From Pilosibacter fragilis (GTDB lineage: Bacteria > Bacillota > Clostridia > Lachnospirales > Lachnospiraceae): a stretch of DNA of 64,000 nt. The notes under the pieces were generated by a model. The model did not search any database. It worked only from the letters and a program-made list of their open reading frames with translations, and was not told the origin of the DNA. Below are positions 41,364 to 47,317 of the stretch, piece after piece. Position 1 is the first letter of the stretch; each line of letters opens with the position of its first letter. Position numbers and translations under genes: made by a program. The stretch is taken from the NCBI RefSeq assembly GCF_032490495.1, contig NZ_JAVYJB010000007.1:124001-188000 (forward strand), in the 5' to 3' direction.

Positions 41364-41897
41364 ATGCTATTCTTAGTATTATGCACCTTTTCAGAAGATG
41401 AGCAGGTTTGGATCGAACAATTATTTAATGAAAATCACACCCTTTTATATAAAGTTTCTTATCAGTTGCTTCAATCAGAAACAGACGCGGAAGACGCTGT
41501 TGCACAGGCATTTTTAAATATAATGGAACATTTTGAAAAAATCAGCCAGTTACCACGCCGCGACCAGATTCCCTATAGTGTTATTATTGCAAAGAATGCA
41601 TCCTATGATATTCTTCGTAAGAAGAAAAAGATGATTCCGGTGGAAGAGTTTTATGAAACAAGGACGGATTCTGGAGTAGAAGAAGCTTTCTTTGAAAAAT
41701 TCAAGAAGGAGCAGTTGGCGGTGGCATTAGAACATTTAGAAGAAAATGATCGAACACTTCTTATGTTTCGATTTGGTCGTAACATGTCATTAAAAGATAT
41801 CGCAGTGCTGATGGGAATCTCGGAAGAGACAGCTAAAAAGAGGAGCCAGCGGGCAATAAAAAAACTGAAGAAAAAACTGGAAGAAATTGAGAGGTAA
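41364..41897 (+). CDS. ECF-type RNA polymerase sigma factor
   Basis: A 177-residue sigma-70 family factor with region 2 (about residues 18-85, LFNENHTLLYKVSYQLLQSETDAEDAVAQAFLNIMEHF) and region 4 (about 118-172, with the helix-turn-helix LKDIAVLMGISEETAKKRSQRAIKKL); regions 1.1 and 3 are absent, as in ECF factors. ATG 41364 follows CACAGGAGATGGATTT. The DUF4367 membrane protein starts 3 bp downstream and is the likely anti-sigma factor. The surrounding DNA is AT-richer than the rest of the window. Confidence 0.9.
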   Translation: MLFLVLCTFSEDEQVWIEQLFNENHTLLYKVSYQLLQSETDAEDAVAQAFLNIMEHFEKISQLPRRDQIPYSVIIAKNASYDILRKKKKMIPVEEFYETRTDSGVEEAFFEKFKKEQLAVALEHLEENDRTLLMFRFGRNMSLKDIAVLMGISEETAKKRSQRAIKKLKKKLEEIER

Positions 41898-41900
41898 AAA

Positions 41901-42899
41901 GTGACAAGTATTTTAAGAGAAGTTTGTCGAGAAAGATTGAATCAAGAGTGGGCACAAGCTGATAAGAGTCTAGATAATTACAAAAATGTGATGTCAAAAG
42001 AAAGTAAATTGATTGACGAAGGGGAAATTAGAAAAAACATTTTGGATAAGGCAGCAAATAAAATTCTTGCACTCCCATTCCCGGAACAGGCTGTATTTCA
42101 TCTTTATTATGCTTTTCACTTAGATGACTCGCAGATTAATGAAATTCTCATGATTCCGTATGCTCATGGAATGCGGATTAGTATGTTGAATTACCTTCAA
42201 AAATGGACAAGTACTCCAGAAATATTTGCATGTCCAGAAAGCATTTCTCAGATATGCACAATATCACTGACAAAGCTAATGGCTGAGATAAATACAACAG
42301 AGGATATCCAACATGTGTATTCTAGACGTTTCAGAAAACAATTACGGAAAATCCATATTACACAACAACCGACAGATCATTTATTTCGTGGAATTTTGCG
42401 GGCTGCAGCTGTTTTTCTTGCGATTTCTCTCGGATTTTCAACAGCAATGGTCACAAATGCGGAATTTCGTGGAAAAATTTTGGAATGGATCGTGGAGACA
42501 TATCCGAAGTATTCTAAAATCGGGTTGGAAGGTATACAAAATAAGCATGTCATAGAGGAAGGGAATAATTTAGGTTCTTTCCAGATTAACTATATTCCAG
42601 ATGGATATCAATTGGTATATCAGAGCAATCTCCCATTAATGAAAAAATTCAGATATAAAAATTCAGAAAATACCAGTATTACAATACAAGTTTCACCTGG
42701 GAATGGGTCAAATAATTATAATACGGAGAATTCAGAAATAAAGTCATGTATGACCGGAGAGAAAAATGTATTATATTGGGAAAAAGATGGAGTCCGAATG
42801 TGTGTGATTAAGGAAGGGGAATGGCTGATAAGCGTTGTCACAGAACTTCCATTTAATGAAGTATTCAAAATTGTGGAAAATATAAATTATTGTAATTGA
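41901..42899 (+). CDS. DUF4367-type membrane protein, probable anti-sigma partner
   Basis: A 332-residue protein with one transmembrane helix (about residues 167-186), a cytosolic N-terminal half and an extracellular DUF4367-like domain (about 225-330, with GSFQINYIPDGYQLVYQS and YWEKDGVRMCVIKEGEW). It starts with GTG 3 bp after the sigma gene, a layout typical for sigma/anti-sigma pairs. The cytosolic region about 55-100 (LPFPEQAVFHLYYAFHLDD ...) resembles a decayed sigma region 4 helix-turn-helix. That it inhibits the sigma factor is inference from context. Confidence 0.8.
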   Translation: MTSILREVCRERLNQEWAQADKSLDNYKNVMSKESKLIDEGEIRKNILDKAANKILALPFPEQAVFHLYYAFHLDDSQINEILMIPYAHGMRISMLNYLQKWTSTPEIFACPESISQICTISLTKLMAEINTTEDIQHVYSRRFRKQLRKIHITQQPTDHLFRGILRAAAVFLAISLGFSTAMVTNAEFRGKILEWIVETYPKYSKIGLEGIQNKHVIEEGNNLGSFQINYIPDGYQLVYQSNLPLMKKFRYKNSENTSITIQVSPGNGSNNYNTENSEIKSCMTGEKNVLYWEKDGVRMCVIKEGEWLISVVTELPFNEVFKIVENINYCN

Positions 42900-42901
42900 C
42901 A

Positions 42902-42932
42902 TGTCCCTAAAGTCTCATTTGGACGTTATATA
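42902..42932 (+). promoter_or_regulatory. Second TGTCCC promoter-like motif
   Basis: TGTCCC (42902-42907) followed after 18 bases by TTATATA (42926-42932), matching the motif before the sigma gene. It begins directly after the DUF4367 stop and precedes the 43040 gene by about 107 bases. Confidence 0.45.
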
Positions 42933-43039
42933 GATGAAAAAGATAAAGGAGGACGTGTTTTACTGATATGATATTAGTTTTCTATGAAGGCTATTAAAGC
43001 AAAAATCAGTTTTTCTAAATCTAATTAAGAAGGTGATAC

Positions 43040-43474
43040 ATGCTTTTTTTATTAATAATCACACCTATTGTCCATTTCTTGCTTGCAAAAACAAAGTTCA
43101 CAATAACGAGAATTATAATTGTATTGCTTCAAGAAATTATACAGACGATGATATGGAAACGGATATATGCAAATCGTACTAAATGGTTTTCGTATTTTCT
43201 AATATTATTTGGTACAATAATTCCATATATGCTATATTTAGATAAGGATATTCCTAGTGGTTATATGGCAACTATAATATTAATAGCGCTTTTTTTATGG
43301 ATAGAACTTCTACAATATCAAAGAAAACTTCTGTTTTTCACTTTTGGTGTATCGATAGCATGTTTATTATTATATTATAAAGGATTTCCAACGAAAATGT
43401 GTGAAATATTTCCGTTATTAGTATACTGCATAGAAATATTTCCGTTAATGCTCCAAGCAAAAAAAGAAAAGTAA
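43040..43474 (+). CDS. Uncharacterised integral membrane protein
   Basis: A 144-residue, very hydrophobic protein with about five membrane segments and short charged loops (KTKFTITR, KRIYANRTKW, YQRKLLF), ending in a lysine-rich tail. I do not recognise the family. ATG 43040 follows AAGAAGGTGATAC. Codon use is strongly AT-biased, unlike most of the window. A TGTCCC motif shared with the sigma operon lies upstream, so it may be a target of that sigma factor. Confidence 0.75.
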   Translation: MLFLLIITPIVHFLLAKTKFTITRIIIVLLQEIIQTMIWKRIYANRTKWFSYFLILFGTIIPYMLYLDKDIPSGYMATIILIALFLWIELLQYQRKLLFFTFGVSIACLLLYYKGFPTKMCEIFPLLVYCIEIFPLMLQAKKEK

Positions 43475-43710
43475 GGGAATGCCTGACAATAACTCGGATA
43501 TGAGTGCAGAAACAAGAGTATATCATATATCCTTCGGATAATATAATAGGTTTTGCGATGGAAAGTCGCGAATACTGGTAAAGAATGAATAAAAAGATCG
43601 AGCTACTAATAATAGATGCTCACAGAAGTTTTATAGATACGAAAAATAAAGGCACCCTCATTTGAGGATGCCTTTATTTCGATTCCCTATCTTGTTTAGG
43701 GAGAATGGAT
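43475..43710 (+). other. AT-rich intergenic stretch
   Basis: 236 bases without a gene. It holds a small hairpin TATCC-TTC-GGATA (about 43529-43541) and, at its end, repeat copy 1 (43649-43695). Nothing else is recognisable. Confidence 0.5.
43649..43695. repeat. Repeat copy 1: terminator-like hairpin shared with rpmB 3' region
   Basis: GGCACCCTC-ATTT-GAGGATGCC flanked by AAATAAA and TTTATTT, followed by TTTCGATTCCCTATCTTGT. Copy 2 at 44502-44548, next to rpmB, is nearly the same sequence. The hairpin can end transcription in either direction and separates the 43040 gene from microprotein copy 2. Confidence 0.75.
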
Positions 43711-43848
43711 ATGAAGCGATTATGCGGTCTCATGCTGTTCTGCGTGGGTTTCGGCATGACCTGGGCCTTGATATTGCCGACAACCTTTTTTCTTGTGATT
43801 ACGGCGGCAGCGCTTATGATCGTGGGATATAATCTGTTTTGCGGGTAA
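43711..43848 (+). CDS. 45-residue membrane microprotein, copy 2
   Basis: Paralogue of the gene at 41097, also 45 residues, differing by V21I and L30I. Cysteines 5, 11 and 44, the LPTT turn between two hydrophobic segments and the final GYNLFCG are kept. ATG 43711 lies 6 bases after AGGGAGA. Upstream sequence differs from copy 1: here a terminator-like hairpin (43649-43671) precedes it. The two copies frame the sigma/anti-sigma operon and the 43040 gene. Confidence 0.8.
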   Translation: MKRLCGLMLFCVGFGMTWALILPTTFFLVITAAALMIVGYNLFCG

Positions 43849-43912
43849 AACAGGACAGATGAGTGATACCGGATCTGCAATTCTGATTTTTCGGGCAAAG
43901 GAGTCGAAAAAC

Positions 43913-43955
43913 GGCACACCGCATTCTTGTTACTTTCGTGATGAGCAGGTGTGCC
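43913..43955. terminator. Hairpin after microprotein copy 2
   Basis: GGCACACC (43913-43920) pairs with GGTGTGCC (43948-43955), flanked by AAAAA before and AAAAATTTTT after. It could terminate - strand transcripts better than + strand ones. Confidence 0.5.
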
Positions 43956-43986
43956 AAAAATTTTTATCAAGACGCAGAGCAGACGT

Positions 43987-44015
43987 TTGATATATAGGAA
44001 TGTTTTTGATATAAT
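43987..44015 (+). promoter_or_regulatory. Strong sigma-A promoter
   Basis: TTGATA (43987-43992), 17-base spacer, TATAAT (44010-44015); one mismatch from consensus. It drives the short reading frames at 44054 and 44089. Confidence 0.85.
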
Positions 44016-44053
44016 GTAAACACGGAGGCATAAAGACGGAGAGGAGGACTTTT

Positions 44054-44310
44054 ATGGGACCAATTTTGAGGGCGATGGGTGGTTTTGTGTGATAGCAATC
44101 ATTGTTTCGGAGCTTTTAGCGGATATTCCCTGGCTGTCAGATCAACTGAGACTCCCGGGAATCGTGATGATCTCACTGATTTTTGCCCTGTTTTACGGGC
44201 CGGAACCAAAGCGGATCTCGAAAAAAGTTTTTGTGGGAGGAGTAGTGGGCCTTACGGCTGCTTCGCTGCTTGGAGAGCTGGTCGGAAATTTTATTGGAAA
44301 AGGTATCTGA
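44054..44310 (+). pseudogene. Small membrane protein gene with apparent frameshift
   Basis: A good ribosome binding site (GAGAGGAGG) leads into ATG 44054, which is read for only 12 codons (MGPILRAMGGFV, stop 44090-44092). The following frame, from GTG 44089 to 44310, encodes 73 residues: two hydrophobic segments around a charged EPKRISKK loop, ending GELVGNFIGKGI. One extra T in the run TTTT at 44083-44086 would join both into one protein of about 85 residues. So this is either a recent frameshift, slippage at the T-run, or a leader with translational coupling. Family not recognised. Confidence 0.6.
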
Positions 44311-44364
44311 ATCATTCTGTTGGAAAATCAGATTTGAATGAAAAAATATGCGGGCACATAAAAA

Positions 44365-44386
44365 AGAATGTGCCTTGGCACATTCT
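44365..44386 (-). terminator. Perfect hairpin, terminator-like on the - strand
   Basis: AGAATGTGCC-TT-GGCACATTCT, a 10-bp perfect stem. Read on the - strand it is followed by TTTTTTATG, so it may stop read-through from rpmB. Confidence 0.6.
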
Positions 44387-44451
44387 CGCGCCTCGCGCGG
44401 TCGCTTGCGACAGTCTACACCTTCGCGCGAGTGCGCATCTTTGGCACGTCA

Positions 44452-44508
44452 GTGCCTTTTCATGTAACAGGAAATTCCGAGGCATTTCCTGTTACATGAA
44501 AAAGGCAC
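44452..44508. repeat. Long inverted repeat beside rpmB
   Basis: TTTTCATGTAACAGGAAAT (44457-44475) and ATTTCCTGTTACATGAAAA (44484-44502) are perfect 19-bp arms around 8 bases. With one bulge the pairing extends to GTGCC/GGCAC, about 24 bp in total. The right arm overlaps the rpmB terminator, so the two folds exclude each other. Confidence 0.8.
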
Positions 44509-44548
44509 CCTCACATGAGGATGCCTTCATTTCATTTCCCTATCTTGT
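44502..44548 (-). terminator. Terminator of rpmB (repeat copy 2)
   Basis: On the - strand, GGCATCCTC-ATGT-GAGGGTGCC is followed by TTTTTC, 34 bases after the rpmB stop. The whole 47 bases are repeated with few changes at 43649-43695. Confidence 0.8.
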
Positions 44549-44558
44549 AAAAGGAGGA

Positions 44559-44744
44559 TTAAGCTCTCTCAACGAGACCGGATCTTAAGCAGGAAGTGCA
44601 TACATACATCTTGCGGGAGCCGCCGTTAACCTTAACCTTTACAGATTTTACATTCGCGTTCCAGATTTTATTGGATCTTCTATGGGAATGGCTTACTCCA
44701 TTACCAAAGTGAGCCGCCTTTTCGCAAATAGCACATTTAGCCAT
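44559..44744 (-). CDS. rpmB: 50S ribosomal protein L28
   Basis: A 61-residue L28 of the short Firmicutes type. MAKCAICEKAAHFGNGVSHSHRRS and the C-terminal CTSCLRSGLVERA are typical. The pairs Cys4-x2-Cys7 and Cys48-x2-Cys51 make this the zinc-ribbon form. On the - strand it diverges from asp23-fakA, the usual clostridial layout. ATG follows AAGGAGGTGGAATC, a near-perfect ribosome binding site. Own promoter at 44800-44828 and terminator at 44502-44525. Confidence 0.97.
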   Translation of the reverse strand: MAKCAICEKAAHFGNGVSHSHRRSNKIWNANVKSVKVKVNGGSRKMYVCTSCLRSGLVERA

Positions 44745-44799
44745 GATTCCACCTCCTTAATCATTCATACGGTTGGATGCAAAAATCCATAACATGGAT

Positions 44800-44828
44800 A
44801 TCATAGCAGAAGATTAAATATTTTGCAA
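44800..44828 (-). promoter_or_regulatory. Sigma-A promoter of rpmB
   Basis: On the - strand TTGCAA (44823-44828) and TATGAT (44800-44805) are separated by 17 bases; the rpmB start is 55 bases downstream. Confidence 0.8.
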
Positions 44829-44946
44829 GCAAAATTTTTAGAAATTTCACATTTTTTTGAAAAATAAGTGGAATCCCATGGACAGAGAAAACTTGATATG
44901 GTATATTAGGATTATTAAAGTTCAATTATAAAGGAACTTTTATGCG

Positions 44947-45005
44947 AATGATCCGGGTGGTCTTTGTTATGAAACGGCTGGATCATTGGCGTTTGCGCCT
45001 TTTTT
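44947..45005 (+). promoter_or_regulatory. Attenuator-like leader of asp23-fakA
   Basis: AATGATCC (44947-44954) pairs with GGATCATT (44980-44987). Directly adjacent, GGCG-TTTG-CGCC (44988-44999) is followed by six T residues, a short intrinsic terminator 46 bases before asp23. No ligand or tRNA sensor motif is recognised. Confidence 0.5.
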
Positions 45006-45050
45006 ATCAGGATACGGCGCTTATAATCAGTAGGAATGGAGGCTTAGCGT

Positions 45051-45407
45051 ATGAAGGGATGTATTAACAATAAAATGGGACAGATCCAGATCGACACCGA
45101 TGTTATCGCTCTTTATGCCGGCACGACAGCGGTAGAATGCTTTGGAATCGTGGGAATGGCTGCAGTAAGTATGAAAGACGGTCTGGTAAAGCTATTAAAG
45201 AGAGAAAGCCTGACTCACGGAATCAATGTTACGATCAATGATAATGCAATTGAAATCGACTTCCACGTAATCGTATCCTATGGCGTCAGCATCTCGACCG
45301 TAGCGGATAACCTGATCGAGAGTGTGAAATACAAAGTAGAAGAGTTCACGGGAATGCCGGTTGAAAAGATCAATATCTTTGTTGAAGGTGTTCGAGTGAT
45401 AGATTAA
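45051..45407 (+). CDS. Asp23/Gls24 family envelope stress response protein
   Basis: A 118-residue Asp23/Gls24-type protein (B. subtilis YloU). The family is linked to cell envelope stress and sits on the inner face of the membrane in staphylococci. Visible features are GQIQIDTDVIALYAGTTAVECFGIVGMA and IDFHVIVSYGVSISTVADNL. ATG 45051 follows GGAATGGAGGCTTAGCGT. The pairing with fakA 16 bp downstream is conserved among Firmicutes. Confidence 0.93.
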   Translation: MKGCINNKMGQIQIDTDVIALYAGTTAVECFGIVGMAAVSMKDGLVKLLKRESLTHGINVTINDNAIEIDFHVIVSYGVSISTVADNLIESVKYKVEEFTGMPVEKINIFVEGVRVID

Positions 45408-45423
45408 GGAGGAAGTAAAATCC

Positions 45424-47133
45424 ATGGAATTAAAGTCCGTAGATGCCGCTCTCTTACAGAAAGCGGTTCTGGCCGCAGCGAAAGGCCTTGAGGCAAAAAA
45501 AGAATGGATTAACGAATTAAACGTATTCCCGGTTCCGGACGGTGATACGGGTACGAATATGACCATGACGATCATGGCCGCAGCAAGAGAGGTGGCTGCG
45601 ATCGAGAATCCGACAATGGAGTCCATCGCGAAGGCTCTCTCATCCGGTTCCTTAAGAGGTGCCCGCGGTAACTCCGGCGTTATCTTATCCCAGTTATTCC
45701 GCGGTTTCACAAAAGAGATCAAGGAATCCAATGAAATTACAGTGACAAGCCTGGCGAATGCCTTTACCCGCGCAACTGAGACTGCCTACAAGGCTGTTAT
45801 GAAGCCGAAGGAAGGTACGATCCTCACTGTGGCAAAAGGAATGGCTGAGAAGGCCGTTGATCTTGCGACACAGACAGATGATGTGATCGAATTTTTAACA
45901 CAGGTGATCGAGGAAGGCGACTATGTATTAAGCCAGACTCCGGAAATGCTCCCGGTATTAAAACAGGCTGGTGTTGTTGACTCCGGCGGACAGGGACTTA
46001 TGCAGGTCATGAAGGGCGGTCTCGACGGTCTTTTAGGAAGAGGGATTCCGTTTGATGCCGTTGCTCCGGCAGCCGCAAACACAGAGTCCGCAAAACCGAA
46101 GGTGGCTGCAGGAAGTGATGAGCTTTCTACTTCCGATATTAAGTACGGCTACTGCACCGAGTTTATCGTAAACGTGGAGAAAACCTACGATATGGATGAG
46201 GAGCAGAAATTCAAAGGATATTTGGAGTCCATCGGTGACTGCGTCGTTGTAGTTTCCGATGACGATATTATCAAAGTCCATGTCCACACGAACCATCCGG
46301 GTCTTGCATTTGAGAAAGGTCTGACTTACGGTTCCCTTTCCAGAATGAAGATCGACAATATGCGCGAGGAGCACCACGAGCGTCTGATCCAGAACGCTTC
46401 CAATGTTGCCCAGACTCCGGAAACTCCGGCTGAGGCAAAAAAAGAGGAAGCTCCGGCATCCAACGAGCCGAGAAAACCGTACGGCTTCATCGCTGTCTCC
46501 ATCGGTAAAGGTCTCGGTGAGATCTTCAAGGGAATTGGCGCTGACTACCTGATCGAGGGCGGACAGACGATGAACCCGAGTACCGAGGATATGCTAAATG
46601 CCATCGAGAAGGTAAATGCGGACGTGATCTACATCCTTCCAAACAACAAGAATATCATTCTTGCCGCTGAACAGGCTAAGAGTCTTGTGGAAGATAAGAA
46701 GATCTTCGTTGTTCCGTCCAAGACCGTACCGCAGGGTATCGCGGCTCTCATCAACTTTCTCCCGGATCTTTCACCGGAGGAAAACCTTGAGAACATGACA
46801 TCCGAGATGGGACGGATCCACACAGGCCAGATCACCTACGCGGTCCGCAACACAAATATCGACGGAATGGAGATCCATGAGGGTGATATCATGGGAATCG
46901 GTGATTCTGGCATGCTCGCTGTAGGCCAGAATGTAAATGAAACCGTTCTTGAGACCTTAAAGCACCTGGTGGATGACGAGTCCGAGCTGATCAGCGTTTA
47001 CTCCGGTGAGGACGTGACGGAGGAAGATGCGGCAGCACTTGTAGAAAAAGTGCAGGCGGCATTCCCGAACTGTGAAGTTGAATTAAACGACGGCGGTCAG
47101 CCGATCTATTATTACCTGCTTTCCGTAGAGTAA
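45424..47133 (+). CDS. fakA: DAK2/DegV-type fatty acid kinase subunit FakA (YloV-like)
   Basis: ATP-binding kinase component that, with a DegV-type FakB, phosphorylates exogenous fatty acids to acyl-phosphates. The 569 residues have an N-terminal DAK2/DhaL domain with FPVPDGDTGTNMTMT (metal-binding Asp39 and Asp41), GARGNSGVILSQLFRGF and DSGGQGL, and a C-terminal domain (about 230-569) with ILPNNKNIILAAEQA. A Pro/Ala/Glu linker lies near 325-350. It is followed by a terminator at 47184-47229. Confidence 0.93.
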   Translation: MELKSVDAALLQKAVLAAAKGLEAKKEWINELNVFPVPDGDTGTNMTMTIMAAAREVAAIENPTMESIAKALSSGSLRGARGNSGVILSQLFRGFTKEIKESNEITVTSLANAFTRATETAYKAVMKPKEGTILTVAKGMAEKAVDLATQTDDVIEFLTQVIEEGDYVLSQTPEMLPVLKQAGVVDSGGQGLMQVMKGGLDGLLGRGIPFDAVAPAAANTESAKPKVAAGSDELSTSDIKYGYCTEFIVNVEKTYDMDEEQKFKGYLESIGDCVVVVSDDDIIKVHVHTNHPGLAFEKGLTYGSLSRMKIDNMREEHHERLIQNASNVAQTPETPAEAKKEEAPASNEPRKPYGFIAVSIGKGLGEIFKGIGADYLIEGGQTMNPSTEDMLNAIEKVNADVIYILPNNKNIILAAEQAKSLVEDKKIFVVPSKTVPQGIAALINFLPDLSPEENLENMTSEMGRIHTGQITYAVRNTNIDGMEIHEGDIMGIGDSGMLAVGQNVNETVLETLKHLVDDESELISVYSGEDVTEEDAAALVEKVQAAFPNCEVELNDGGQPIYYYLLSVE

Positions 47134-47183
47134 GCGGGGAGATGCCAGAGGCGCCTGGCGCCCCGGCGAATGTATAACGATAG

Positions 47184-47229
47184 AAAAAGCTGCTCCCTTT
47201 GGTCAGAAGACCCGATGAGGCAGCTTTTT
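47184..47229 (+). terminator. Intrinsic terminator of fakA
   Basis: AAAAAGCTGC (47184-47193) pairs with GCAGCTTTTT (47220-47229), with partial inner pairing; the descending arm ends in a T-run. Confidence 0.8.
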
Positions 47230-47317
47230 CCATGAGACAAAAAGCGGAAAGTTTCCGGTATGTTCTCAGTAGGCTGCAGACTGCGCCGCAGGATAAGACA
47301 AAAGGAGCGTGAAAACG

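Larger units (their letters stand above)
44745..45050. promoter_or_regulatory. Divergent region between rpmB and asp23
   Basis: 306 bases. Contains the - strand rpmB promoter (44800-44828) and, on the + strand, an attenuator-like leader for asp23 (44947-45005). A TTGATA at 44893 could belong to the asp23 promoter, but no convincing -10 is seen at standard distance. Confidence 0.5.

Noticed and set aside
40919..43970. Two similar open frames on the - strand (40919-41188 and 43674-43970) that share a segment
   Set aside because: Their similarity comes from the duplicated microprotein on the + strand; the silent-site pattern supports only the + strand.
43529..44548. CRISPR array, because of several repeated hairpins
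   Set aside because: Only two copies of each sequence occur, without regular spacers and without cas genes.
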